From Auriscalpium vulgare (taxonomy: Eukaryota; Basidiomycota; Agaricomycetes; Russulales; Auriscalpiaceae): 64,000 bases of DNA. Below, one piece after another: positions 23,757 through 35,480 of this stretch (position 1 is its first letter; every line of letters starts with the position of its first letter). Location of the stretch: assembly GCA_019915015.1 (NCBI GenBank), contig JAHBBC010000001.1, forward strand, positions 4,249,640 to 4,313,639. Direction: 5' to 3'. The notes under the pieces were generated by a model. That model worked only from the letters and a program-made list of their open reading frames with translations, was not told where the DNA came from and made no database searches. A program made the translations under genes and the position numbers.

Positions 23757-24610
23757 GCGTCCAGGTGGTAGTCGCCAACCACGCGAGGTGTATGTATTTC
23801 ATCTTCTTGTCAGAAAGCAGAATCTCGAACTTGAATCATGTGTATAGTACGCACGGCGCACGATGTGTGCACAAGTCTTCCTCCTTTTATACACGAGCTA
23901 CCGTGACCTTCTCATCAGACACCGCACGACACCAACACGACACTTATGTGCGATACGCAATGAATCATCGACACCCTGTAGCGGGCCCTGCCGCCATACG
24001 GCCGGCCCTACGCAATTCTTCGCAGTTTTGGTGTACACAGTAAGTTATCTGATCTGTACAGTATCATGAAGTGGGACGGCGTGTGTGTAAGTACGTGGGG
24101 GAAAGGTACTGAGTAGCGGGCCCTGCCGCGAAGCGGCCCTAGTGGCAATTATAAAGCTATACTTACAATTGGCCGCAATGCTGAGCACTGGCAGCTCTCT
24201 GACGCTAGCTTAGCCAAGAGCTAACGAACTATCTTCATCCTCCCGTACAGCGACGGCGGTCCGCTACCCGCCGTATCATACAAGAGCGACTCACCATGGG
24301 CGACACGACTACTTCTTGACAAAAGCGCTCTCCTTCCCATCCATCATGTGACCGTCAAACTACGGGATAAAGCTCTGGACGTGGGCGCGAACGGGCAGAC
24401 ATCCAGACGAGTTCGAGATGGTCGAGGGAAGAAGACGCAGAGAAATTCGCAGCAAGCGGCGGTTCGTCGGAAGTGACCGCTTTGCCTACCTATATAGGGC
24501 AGCGCACGTCGTCCACTGCGCGTCCACTGTTGTGGCGGCCACAACCACCGTTACCTCCCTGCGCCACCGCCGGATGGGTATCCAGTGTCTCTGCCTCTGC
24601 TGTTGGTCAC
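23757..24610. other. 3' flank of Crinkler-A and degraded 5' part of FunK1-B
   Basis: 23757-24347 is nearly identical to 31388-31975, downstream of Crinkler-B. After that point the two cassettes diverge: here into the remnant seen upstream of FunK1-A (24350-24610), there into intact FunK1-C. The junction (around ccatccatca) is therefore a duplication breakpoint. It contains a paired GC-rich hairpin motif (see repeat at 23980-24141). Confidence 0.5.
23980..24141. repeat. paired GC-rich hairpin motif behind Crinkler-A
   Basis: The motif agcgggccctgccgc..ggccct occurs twice, at about 23980-24010 and 24114-24141. Each copy can fold into a stem (GGGCC with GGCCC). The same pair recurs at 31611-31768 behind Crinkler-B. 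It may be a 3'-end or processing signal, or a fragment of a small repeat. Confidence 0.4.
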
Positions 24611-27600
24611 ATGGACCACACCCGCGAAATCATTCGCCGTGGCTGCAACTTTGACGTGAACGGCACGTTCAACCACCTCCTGCCGCTCGGCCAAACCGTC
24701 CCAACATCGAGCCTGGGCGCAGAGGCTTTACCTCCCTTTCTTCGCCGTCGTCACAGTGTCCCACTCGTGAACTCATATCCCCGGGGCCATTATCGCATTG
24801 TTTTTGAAGAAGTCGGACTGCCCTTATACAAGGACGCCGCTTATGGTGCTGTATTCTCTACGCTCCGGGACGCCCTTGTCGGTAGGTCAAGACCACTCTT
24901 TTGGAACGCATTGTAACTGAAATGCACTGCTAGGTCCAAGCTAGGTCTCGGTGCAATGCACGAATCCGGCCTCATGCATGGGGATGTGAGCGCCGACAAC
25001 ATCCTACGCGTCCGTCGTCCGGCATCAGGAAAACCTTCCCATGGTAATGGGCGACTAACTAGGGTAACGCGGTAACGTGTCGCTAGCCTCCCGCTAAAGA
25101 CAATAATGAGGCTAAGAAATTTCAGAACTTAGACAATGAGCGAGATACTTAACAGGATGTTACCTAGATATGTTAGGAGTCTTTGGGTTTCAGCAGAAGG
25201 CAGGGAGGTCCGTGGACACTGAGAAGTGAAGTCGACCATCCGTCTGCGGGTTATTAGGGAAGCTGACTAATCTCCGGAACCTGAACGACAGCTTTGCAGA
25301 TATACAGAGACTCTGTGCGTATAATTGGCTCCTACAGTCATAGGTATACTGCAAAATACCTCATATGCAGCGGCGCGGATCTACAGGAGTTTACACGACA
25401 CTTGAAGCTCGCTAAGTTTTGAAAATGCTCCAATCTCTCAGTACTACTGTATGTACTGAAGACGCGACTCGAGCGCCTCGGAAGCAGCAGCTCAGACTGG
25501 ACTCATCACCACGACACAAAGACATTATCTTCACGAAACGACCTCACAAATTTACCTGTCAATACAACAGAATGGCCCAAGGAATTTCCGTCAATTCATT
25601 CGATGAACTCGTGAGGTCCAGTGCTCCGAGATGCCAGTTAAGCTCCAGACCTGGGGTACCTAACAAACGCTGGCTCGTCAAGTCGATGTCACGATCCACT
25701 CACTCTACGTATGAGACGTGGTTTGCATTCGATCGACCCGACCCGGTCCATGGCCGCTCTTCGGCCAAGGAGGACATGACAGCTACATCTGGCGGCGTAG
25801 CGCAGCATCTCTTCGGACTGCCTGTATAATAAAACAGTGTATGGAGTGCAGCGATGCGAGAGCTGGCATGGACTCGGCAGATGTCCGAGGATCAAAATTT
25901 AGCGCAAGTCGCTTTATTTGCTCTTGTTTGTCTCATGTTGAACTTCGGTCGCTTGAGAGCGGAGCCCCTTCCACCGCCCACCATAGCCCACCATCCACTC
26001 ACGCATTCTCCGCTTTCGACATAAGCAACGAGCAAGAGGTTACGATGGGTCAGTGTTATGGAGCTGTGATCAGCAGCGGAAGGCTCGTTGGCCCAGGAGT
26101 ACACTTATTCAGTGACGCTTGTCTTGCTAATGTCTTCGTCGGCACCTCTTGAGTCTTGCGCTCACCCGCAACTAGCACGCGCACACGCACTGTCGTTGCC
26201 CACAGGATGTGTTTCCCATATCAAAACTGTGCCACGGCAACGTTGTTGCGTCGCGAGCTCCGCCACTGAATCATCGTCGCTTATCTTTGTCTACAGCTGG
26301 CGGCGCGCATCGAGATGGACACACAACACCCGCAGTACACCCATCCACGGCTTTACATCAAGCTGACTACGTAGTAAGACTTCGCTCCAGTGCAACTCGA
26401 CTGACCAGCGCCCACGGTAGCCCGAGCATGCGCCGACCGCGTTCAGCGCCCTGCCGAGCGATCGGAGCGGCATTCAAAAGACCGAGGCGGCGGTGCGGAA
26501 GGTGGTTGACGATGACGCGACACGAGACGACTCCGCACGCCCTCGTAAATCTGGCGACAACCGTATGTACTTTCTCTCAGCACGCACGTCTTGTTCGGTG
26601 CTGACAGCGTCGTCAGCATGTGCATGGTCGTACCGTGGCGCTTCCGCACACCCTCGTTCATGGTTCATGCCGCCACTATGCTGTCTGTCTTCTGACAACC
26701 TCCGCAAGTAGGTGCCGTCTCCTGCTCGCCATTCAGTTATCCTCGGCCTCGCTCACGATCTACCACTTCGCTATATCCCCGTCTTTTCTATATGTCTCTC
26801 TATCGCCTGTCAACGTCGCCCGTCGCTGCGTGCCCGCGAGACCTCAGCGTTGCCACAGCTCGAGCATCCGCGCCAAGTCAAAGTAGGAGCAGTCACCCGG
26901 TGCGTACTGATCGCGTCTTCCATCTTCCATGCGCGCGCAGAGTCTCACACACGACACGCAGACGTCCTGCCCGCTCATCTTGCGAGGCCGCAAGCACATA
27001 CTGCGGCCTTCTGCGCTCGGACAGCGCACGACGGTGGCGAGTTCGTACACAGCAGCGGTTTTCTGCCCAAGAATGTGTGCGCGGCCAAGCGGGTGTGAGA
27101 GCTGTCGACGCGACACTGAGGCTTGCGAGGCACCGTCGATGTGAGGCTAGCACAGTACTAGAGTAAAGATAGCGTCGTGTATGCCCGGATACCCACAATA
27201 TAATCGCCATTACCAATTGATAAAGGCCAAATAAGTAGCATCTAAACATCCAGTGGATACGAGCTAATTAGCTGCGCGCGTCCTGGAAGTACATCCAAGT
27301 AATTAGCTGTTGACTACCCACGGACTATCCACTAATAACCACGGATTAGAGGGGGACTAAAATGATGGCTCTAATGACAAGATAATTCACTGATGACAGA
27401 TAATTGTGTAGTCGGTGCTAAATTACTCGCCATTACTCGCCATTATCACAGGACGTTTTCCCTGATGGGGTGAGAGAGAGGTCGGGGTCATCATGGACTT
27501 GGAGTACTGCATCGAGATTAAAAGCGAACCAGTAGGCCATGACACTCGAACGGTGAGCGCGTACCTCTTCGGGTCCAACTTCCGGGCTGATCGGCATGCT

Positions 27601-28176
27601 GAATAGGGCACTATGCAATTTATGGCTACGGAAGTGGCCTCAGGAATGTACGACAACACTGGGAGACGTGTCAAAAATGCCATCACGCTCCCGCCCTTTC
27701 AACAACACGTCTTCCACGACATCGAACCTATCTGGTGGATAGCGCTTTGGTACATGTTGTGCTATATCCCGTCAACGTGTACCTATGCACACGGCCATCA
27801 TCAGCTCTATGATTCGCTATTCTCCACAAAGGCCACATCTCGCGATCTCTATTGGAAAGACCCGTATACCCTCCATTCAAAATTGGCACTCCTGCATGCG
27901 GCTGTGCATCGGGACCTGACTCTTATTCTATGCGAATGGCAGGAGCAGATCCTCGATGAGAAGCACAATGCATACAAGGCGTCAATGAAGCATGTCGACA
28001 TCTGTGACAAGTCTCCGACTCTCGTGAACAATGGCCTGGCGCAGCTAGAGTCGATGATCGAGAAGGCCTCGGCCTCGGATCTCCTGCGGACCACGACCAA
28101 GCAACTGCCTCCGGAGACGCGTCCATTGCCGGCGGTCCGCGAGGGGGGCGAGGCAATGAATGTCGATGAAGCCTGA
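24611..28176 (+). pseudogene. FunK1-type kinase copy B, split by a 2.4-kb inserted element
   Basis: Same truncated form as copy A. Exon 1 is 24611-24881 (MDHTREIIRR.. to DALV), then an intron enlarged by a direct 11-bp duplication (gtccaagctag near 24934-24944), then the second exon from 24945 (AMHESGLMHGDVSADN). The reading stops at 25022, where an inserted element (25023-27467) interrupts the codons for RRPGE. Coding resumes at 27468 with REVGVIMDLEYC and continues through exon 3 (27615-28176) to the MNVDEA end. The HRD position is HGD, as in A. The part after the insertion is almost identical to FunK1-C (33840-34532), not to A. Splicing out the insertion as an intron is unlikely because its ends are not GT..AG. 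Confidence 0.7.
25023..27467. mobile_element. TIR transposable element (probably non-autonomous) inserted in FunK1-B
   Basis: 2,445 bp. The left end is CATCAGGAAAAC and the reverse complement of the right end is CATCAGGGAAAAC; similarity between the two ends extends about 30 bp (both carry a taatgg..cga segment). Comparison with FunK1-A at the same point (cgtccgggtgag) shows a clean insertion with a 2-bp target duplication (gg at 25021-25022 and 27468-27469). No transposase motif is visible; open frames inside (for example 25419-25829, 26712-27098) look non-coding or like captured fragments. Superfamily not assigned. Confidence 0.7.
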
Positions 28177-29491
28177 AACTCCCGTGCGTGATGAGTCCCG
28201 AATTTGACTTAACGCCTGCTGACGGATATCGATTGCGTCAGTCGCAGTTTCGTACCAGGGTATTCGCAAGAGTTGTGAGTAGGATACGCGCGCGTCCACT
28301 GTCACTGTGCATGTAAAATAAGTACGGACGTCTGTGCGTCCAGGTGGTGGCATCGATAAATGGCACTCTAAATGGCACTCTTCTCCGTTCTTGAATCAGA
28401 GGACGTCCTGTGGCCGCGATGTAAAGTTAGGGCGGACAGCGCGCCGTGAAGGGCACTGCCTGCCAGTGGATTCTTGAGACGAGGGCGGACACGCTTTTGA
28501 CAGGGTTACTCCCAAGGAATGCATGAAGCTCGATATTCAATGTTCAACTCGCACAAAGACAACAGGCTTTGCTTCGCCGAACTCGTCAAGTACAAATGGC
28601 TGGTGGCACGCCTCTGCAAGGATGATTCAGTAGCAAACCTAGAGGTGCACACGGATACATACCGAGGACCACCGCTCTCTTCTCTCCGCATCATGTTTTT
28701 CCGAAGTCATGTTGTTGCTTCATAGTCTATAGATCGACAAGCTCCCTCCGAGTCCATTTGGCTTGCTCTGAGTTGAGGTGTCGTTAGCCTCGGAGCGCTT
28801 CATCTCGACCTCAACGGACACGTTGGTGCCGGAGCGAGGCCTGGGCCGGTGAGGCACTGGAGCCTCGAAGAGAAGTCAGCGACGACTCGTCAACTTGAAA
28901 CGTAAGGCAGATGTGCCCCGCGGGGGATCCATATCTGCCGAGACGCGGTCGCTCTTGGCGAGCGATGAGCTGTGTTTGTGTACTTGGTGTCAGTACGGGA
29001 CTTTATGTCGTGGTTCGACGTGGGGACTGTAGTCCCGTGGCGGTAAGAGCAGGTTAATCAAGCTGTCGTGGTTGCCGGAGGGAGATCGTTGTAATCGCCA
29101 GAGGGAGAGACACTTGCAGCAGCACGTGAAGCACCATGCATAGCATCGATAGCAGTCGGCACAGTTGAGTATCCTCAGAATTCGATTCAGATGCAATCCG
29201 AGAGGTAGATTGTGGCACGGGTGGTGTCTTTGGCGACCTGGGCGTAGGTCTTGCCGTTCAGAATCAGGGTTGTATCTGGGTCCCACCAACGACGAAGATA
29301 TCCCGCTTCTTGCTTCTGCGCCCCATCGTCTGTGCTCAGTAAGTTACCGTACGCGAGCAGGCAAAGGTTGACCCAAGTGCGCCGGGCCGCCAAACGCTCA
29401 CCACGAGATCGTGGGAAAGCCAGCACAGCTGACGTCGACGGTTGTCCTGACTCGTGAACGTTGGATCGTCTTCATCTTACCGTTTGTCCTC
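28177..29491. other. spacer between FunK1-B and Crinkler-B (second copy)
   Basis: Near-identical to 20461-21771 with a few small indels. For example, a 26-bp difference near 28972 and a shortened stretch near 29370 change the small open frames. Includes the promoter of Crinkler-B. No gene is assigned. Confidence 0.4.
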
Positions 29492-31387
29492 ATGGCAGCA
29501 TCCTCAGACAACAAAGGTACTCTACTCTCCTGGCTCGTCAATGCTAGACTCATCTTTTTATGACCTAAGAGCTCGTTGATCTCGACGTGTATACAACTCT
29601 CTACACAGCCTGGTGGGGCGGCAGACTGGACGATGTCTTTCAAGAGGTCCCGGTCGTCCGCAAGCCCACCAAAGATGCAATGGACGTCGACGACAACAAT
29701 GAGAAATGTCTTATCATGAAGCTTCCCTTACCCTTCTTGACCGGGATCGACACTATCCTCATCAGGCCCGAGTATCTTGAGGCGGCCTATGCGGTGACGA
29801 ACCACTCGCAGAGCGGTGAACAGCCCCGCTCCAAGCCTGTCGCTGAGGTGGACGATGAGACAGCACTCGAGGAGCCATTCAAGTCGCCCACTTGGAGCGC
29901 CCTCGAAGAGCTCCTCGAGCGCGTCAAAGAGACTAAGTCTGTCAGAGGGGGCTTCATCCTGACCGGCCATCCAGGCATCGGTGGGTCTTGCAATGCAATA
30001 TTCTGACACGGCACTCATTACTCTGCGCAGGAAAAACGCTGTGCCTGTATTTCCTTCTTTGCCTCCGTCTCCTCGCCAGGCGGCAGACCTTGTTTCAAAA
30101 CACTGCCGACTGCTTTTACCGTTACCGCGACACTGGCGTCACTGAGATGAACTTCTCGGACAAACCTAATCTTTCCTATCTGCCTCTCGGGACTTGGATC
30201 CTCGTTGATTCGAACGATCAAGTCAAGGGTGTCCATGGGCGCCTGATAGGATCCGAGGGCTTCATCGTTCAAGCATGTTCGCCCAGGGTAGAGCGGATGG
30301 ACTGGAAGAGCAAAGCTCCCGTCACGACGTTCGTCATGAGGCCATGGTCGTTGGCAGAATTGTTCGTTGGGTACGATTCCTCACTTCAATACGCGCTAAC
30401 AATGTTGATGAATGCATCAGACAAACATGCATCCGGGCCCACCTGCGGACTTCTGAGGCAAAGATTGAGGCCTTCGCTCGCAAATACCTGCCGTCTGCCC
30501 GTATCGTATACGATCAAGCGAAGCGAGCTTCCGACTACGAAGAGGACATGGTTGAAAACGTCGCATGCTTGACTCTGGACATCCTCGAAGAAGCCATCAC
30601 CAATGCCCGCGCACTGCGATTCCCTGAAAAGGACGCATCCCATCAGGTTATCCTCATCAAACCGGGGGCGACCCGTAACCGGGCCGCAGCTAGCGTTCCA
30701 ACCGCTCACATCGTCCGCATGCTGGTGAACCGGCTGCCGTTACATCAGTCGGCAGACAGGAACCGGCTATATAAACTCTTCCTTTCGGACCCGCACACTA
30801 GGGCCGCTGCTGGCTACGTGCTAGAGGCCTTCGCTCATGAGATGCTGATGCAGGGTGGAGTGTGGGAGGTGTGGCCGATGAACAGGGGCCTGGCTCTGAA
30901 GCACGTCCATTGGAAGTCGGACCCCAGCGAGCGGCTTGCCAAGACAGCATCGTATCTGAGGCTCGGCGACCCCGAGGATCGATATATTGTTGTGCAGACG
31001 TCTACGCAGCGACCGTCACACGGGAACATTACCCCGTTTCAAGTCATAACTTATGCCCCTGACGACAATCCGAAGCTCTCGGTACGTACATATTATCGTC
31101 CGCAATCATCCTCTGCAGCGACATTCGACTCGTTCGTGTATGACTCTCCCTCCAAAACGGCCACCATCTTCCAGGTGACAGTCGGAAATTTACACGATGT
31201 TAAAGCAGAAGGCCTACGATGGTTGGAGAGCCTTGGCGTCAGGCGTATCCGCGTCATTGCTGTCACCGCCGATGGTGCACCTGTCGACTTCGTAGTCAAG
31301 CTTGACCAAGCAGAGAATCCGATCGATGTTGAGGCAATGATGACGGAGGTATGGGTGCTGTCGGTGAAGTCGCTCTTGCAGGAGTAA
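29492..31387 (+). CDS. Crinkler/RHS-type protein: P-loop NTPase with C-terminal REase-like nuclease domain (copy B)
   Basis: Exons 29492-29516, 29570-29980, 30031-30370 and 30421-31387 sum to 1743 nt (580 aa), with the same intron positions as copy A. The first ~1.5 kb is almost identical to copy A, including the GHPGIGKT P-loop. Divergence rises sharply after about 30980, in the nuclease domain: FDSFVYDSPSKT, IFQVTVGNLHD and the following strand differ at many residues. The acidic IDVEKM repeat tail of copy A is reduced to one unit (IDVEAM), explaining the 27-residue length difference. Both proteins end in WVLSVKxLLQE. Likely functional by frame. The focus of change on the C-terminal effector region fits how Crinklers diversify. 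Confidence 0.72.
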
Positions 31388-32274
31388 GTGTCCAGGTGGT
31401 AGTCGCCAACCACGCGAGGTGTATGTATTTCGTTTTCTTGTCAGAAAGCAGAATCACGAACTTGAATCATGTGTATAGTACGCACGGCGCACAATGTGTG
31501 CACCAGTCTTCCTCCTTTTATACACGAGCTACCGTGACCTTCTCATCAGACACCGTACGACACCAACACGACACTTATGTGCGATACGCAATGAATCATC
31601 GACACCCTGTAGCGGGCCCTGCCGCGATGCGGCCCTACGCAATTCTTCGCGGTTATGGTGTACACAGTAAGTTAAGTATTTGAACTGTGCAGTATCATGA
31701 AGTGGGACGGCGGCGTGTGTGTCAGGGAAAGGTACTGAGTAGCGGGCCCTGCCGCGAAGCGGCCCTAGTGGCAATTATAAAGCTATACTTACAATTGGCC
31801 GCAATGCTGAGCACTGGCAGCTCTCTGACGCTAGCTTAGCCAAGAGCTAACGAACTATCTTCATCCTCCGACCGTACAGCGGCGGCGGTCCGCTACCCGC
31901 CGTATCATACAAAGAGCGACTCACCATGGGCGACACGACTACTTCTTGACAAAAGCGCTCTCCTTCCCATCCATCACAGGCCGGATGCTCTCAGCAGCGT
32001 TGCCTCGTCCTTGCTACTTATTCGTCAAGTCGTTGAAGTTCGTAGCCTTCGCGGCGGCATGCCGGCGCTTGCGGTCCCGGAGTTGTGGCAGGAGCGCTGA
32101 GTAAGCGGCGTGCGCGCGGTGGGTGGCTCCGACTCGGACTACGACATCGTCCTAGTATCTCGTTCAACTCAGAATCCAACAGTGCTCGCACCACGCCAAT
32201 CTACACCCATATCTGCACGCGGATCACTCAACAATATTGGCCCCGGTCGCGTCGACACACAGCGAGATGGCCTT
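31388..32274. other. 3' flank of Crinkler-B and upstream region of FunK1-C
   Basis: 31388-31975 repeats the Crinkler-A flank. From 31976 the sequence is unique and should carry the FunK1-C promoter. The frame is open upstream of the chosen FunK1-C ATG back to about 32104, so an upstream coding exon cannot be excluded. Confidence 0.45.
31611..31768. repeat. paired GC-rich hairpin motif behind Crinkler-B
   Basis: Second occurrence of the agcgggccctgccgcg..gcggccct pair, at 31611-31638 and 31741-31768, each with a short GGGCC/GGCCC stem. Here the two units are closer to each other in sequence than behind Crinkler-A, where the first unit has diverged. Confidence 0.4.
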
Positions 32275-34532
32275 ATGAGCGACCACCCCAGCCTCCCAAT
32301 CGTTGACCTCGACTCTTTGCTGGATGCTGTTTTGCCCAACATCGGTTCCCATGTCGAGGCAGTCTGTGACAAACTCTCGACCAAAAAGGTCAACGCCTAC
32401 GACACGAGCACGAATAGATGGATGGCGGTCGGCCAGATGAACCCTGCTGCGCGGTCGGAGGTGGAGGGCGACGTTTTTCAGTTTGTGGGAGCCATATGGG
32501 ATGCGACAATGGAGGCCTTACCCACAGAACTCACAAATACCGTGGACCTCACCGTCGACGGTAACAAGACGCCGGAGACTATCGTACCGAATACAGGCAG
32601 GCCAGATGGAGGAGGCTTCCTTCGCGGCGAACCTGGCGTCGAACAGTATAGCTTTTTGCAGATGTTCTTGACCTTAGAGTTCAAAAAGAAGGACACGCCG
32701 AAGGGCAGGATTGACGTGAGCACCATTGGGCTTTATTTCATGCTCGCACTGAAAGCAATCATTCAAGGACGGGCGCAAGATCATGTGGGCCATACATCAT
32801 CTATTGCGCAACGATGCGCGCCGTCGATTCGCCTTTGGCCTGTCGATTGAGAACACCGCCGCCCGGTTCTGGTTCAGCGACCGTCAAAGCGCTGTGGTGT
32901 CAACTGATTTCGACATCAACGAGGTACTCAACTCATTGCTGTCACTCTCTAGTCTCTGATGAAATATATGCAGGATTGGAAGAAGCTCGTGCGCATCTTC
33001 GTCGCGATCGGTACGGCGAGCATGCTGGATCTCGGCTTCGATGCAACCATCCGCCTTCATTCCTTGGAGTCTACCGTCCCTGTCTATGACTACGACGTCT
33101 ACGACTCGAACCATAACAAACGGACGTTTCGCACTGTCAAAGTGCTATCCGATGTCGGCACGAACTTGCTGAACGGCCGCGGTTGCCGGGTTGAAGTGGT
33201 CCGCGAGGTCATAGACGGCCAGATGAAGGGCAAAGAGATGGCTTTGAAAGATGTCTGGATGAATGCAGACCGCGTTCCCGAGCATACGCACCTCCAAAAC
33301 ATTCGCGGATCGCTTTTGGCCGACGACCGGATGAATGACTTGCGACACTTCCTCACCTGCGAAACTGCCGGATGGGTACCCGTCAGTGACGCTGACGTTG
33401 AAACCGTTGACAACACCTACGAAACCATTCGCCGTCGCCTCAACTTCGTAGTCCAGGGCGTGTGCGAACTCATCCTGCCAGTCGGCCAAACCACCTCGAC
33501 CTCGACCTCGACCCCGGGCTCGATCGGTGCTACGCCCACAGCTCCACCTCCGTTTCTTTGCGGTCATCGCAATATCAGTCAAGTGAACTCTTATCCCCGC
33601 GCGCACTATCGCATTGTCTTTAAAGAAGTCGGAGAGTCCCTGTACGAGAAGACTTCATATCTTACCGTATTCTCTACCTTGCGGGATGCACTTACTGGTA
33701 AGTCAAGACCACTTTTGTGAATACCCATTCTAACGATGTACTGCTAGGTCTCGGTGTAATGCATGAGCTTGGCTATCTGCACCGAGATGTGAGCGCAAAC
33801 AACATTCTGCGCGTCCATCGTCCGGGTGATAGAGAAGTAGGGGTTATCATGGACTTGGAGTACTGCATCGAGATTAAAAGCGAACCAGTAGGCCATGACA
33901 CTCGAACGGTGAGCGCGTACCTCTTCGGGTCCAACTTCCGGGCTGATCGGCATGCTGAATAGGGCACTATGCAATTTATGGCTACGGAAGTGGCCTCAGG
34001 CATGTACGACAACACTGGGAGACGTGTCAAAAATGCCATCACGCTCCCGCCCTTTCAACAACACGTCTTCCACGACATCGAACCTATCTGGTGGATAGCG
34101 CTTTGGTACATGTTGTGCTATATCCCGTCAACGTGTACCTACGCACACGGCCATCATCAGCTCTATGATTCGCTATTCTCCACAAAGGCCACTTCTCGCG
34201 ATCTCTATTGGAAAGACCCGTTTACCCTCTATTCAAAATTGGCACTCCTGCATGCGGCTGTGCATCGGGACCTGACTCTTATTCTATGCGAATGGCAGGA
34301 GCAGATCCTCGATGAGAAGCACAATGCATACAAGGCGTCAATGAAGCATGTCGACATCTGTGACAAGTCTCCGACTCTCGTGAACAATGGCCTGGCGCAG
34401 CTAGAGTCGATGATCGAGAAGGCCTCGGCCTCGGATCTCCTGCGAAACACGACCAAGCAACTGCCTCCGGAGACGCGTCCATTGCCGGCGGTCCGCGAGG
34501 GGGGCGAGGCAATGAATGTCGATGAAGCCTGA
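32275..34532 (+). CDS. FunK1-type protein kinase, full length (copy C)
   Basis: The only complete FunK1 gene here. Exons 32275-32715, 32768-32923, 32974-33697, 33748-33908 and 33963-34532 sum to 2052 nt (683 aa). The N-terminal segment ends in FLTLEFKKKD. The family block RRRFAFGLSIENTAARFWF follows across exon 2, then a long N-lobe with NSYPRAHYRIVFKEVG. The catalytic loop YLHRDVSANNIL (HRD 452-454) is canonical. MDLEYC (D476) replaces DFG, as in many FunK1 proteins, and the activation segment is RTGTMQFMATEVA. The acidic C-terminal tail is MNVDEA. The start was chosen at the first ATG (MSDHPSLPIVDL); the open frame extends upstream without an ATG. FunK1 kinases are presumed Ser/Thr kinases of unknown substrate, expanded in Agaricomycetes. 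The 3' third is nearly identical to copy B. Confidence 0.8.
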
Positions 34533-34893
34533 AACTCCCGTGCGTGATGAGTCCCGAATTTGACTTTACGCCTGCTGACGGATATCGATTGCGTCAGTCG
34601 CAGTTTCGTACCAGGGTATTCGCAAGAGTTGTGAGTAGTATACACGCGCGTCCACTGTCACTGTGCATGTAAAAAAACGGACGCATGTACGTCCAGGTGG
34701 TGGGATCGATTAATGGCACTCTTCTCAGTTCTTGAATTAGAGGGCGTCCTATGGTCGCAACTCACTGGCAACAGTCAGGATATGCATGCAGGACGACCTG
34801 AATTCTGCGCATCAATATGTTACAAATAAAGCACAACCATCGATAGCAAGACTGCGACAGAACAAGCAAGAAAGCTACAGCTTCATCATAGCA

Positions 34894-35480
34894 TCAATAA
34901 GTATCGTTGTCCGGAGAGATATAGCGCGCGGTGGCGACCATTCGGAAGTTCATGGGGACAACCGTGTGTCTGTGGCCGCGTCAGACCTACAAAGACCGAC
35001 GAATCAAACGACGTACTCGTAGTAGACTACACCGGCCCCCTCCATGACGAGTACGTCGCCCTGGGGAGCGAGTGCGTTAGCAAAACCCGAATTCGCGGAA
35101 GGCTATATCCACGAACATGCTGGAGCGCGATCGTGAGCGCGATCTTGCAATTCCCCAGATCCCGAGTATAGCGTGCGTGCAGGCGGAAATGTATGTAAGC
35201 TACAGAACCGAGTGATAGCGAAGCTACAACAGGCCCGAGACCGCGCTCGCTGTCGCTGTGGAACTATGTCGCTTGGTCAAGGGAGCGAACGCCGCCCGAA
35301 AAAACTGGCGACATACCGCCATTTTCTGCTTCTCCATGTAGGCAGCGCTGAGGACTTCGTTGAAAGGTTCATCGCGATTGAGAGCCCCGTACACGCGATC
35401 GTTGATCAAGTCGAGCGCGCCGCGCACGCAAGATGCGCACGCATCCAAGGGGACTGTGCAATCGGAGCCTCAAGTCGGAG
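34894..35480 (-). pseudogene. 3'-end fragment of the AlkB-like oxygenase gene
   Basis: This stretch is a close copy of 41466-42045, the last exons of the AlkB-like gene, in the same position behind a FunK1 gene and in the same orientation. It still contains the frame CVRGALDLINDRVYGAL..EVLSAAYMEKQKMA, the following intron, and the end codon in DNDTY. The match stops at about 35480, just before the YQYVGG segment, and unrelated DNA follows. With no N-terminal two-thirds it cannot encode the enzyme. Confidence 0.72.

Noticed and set aside
25560..25620. Possible small-subunit rRNA fragment (ggaatttccgtcaattc)
   Set aside because: Only a short resemblance to a conserved rRNA segment; flanking sequence does not match rRNA.
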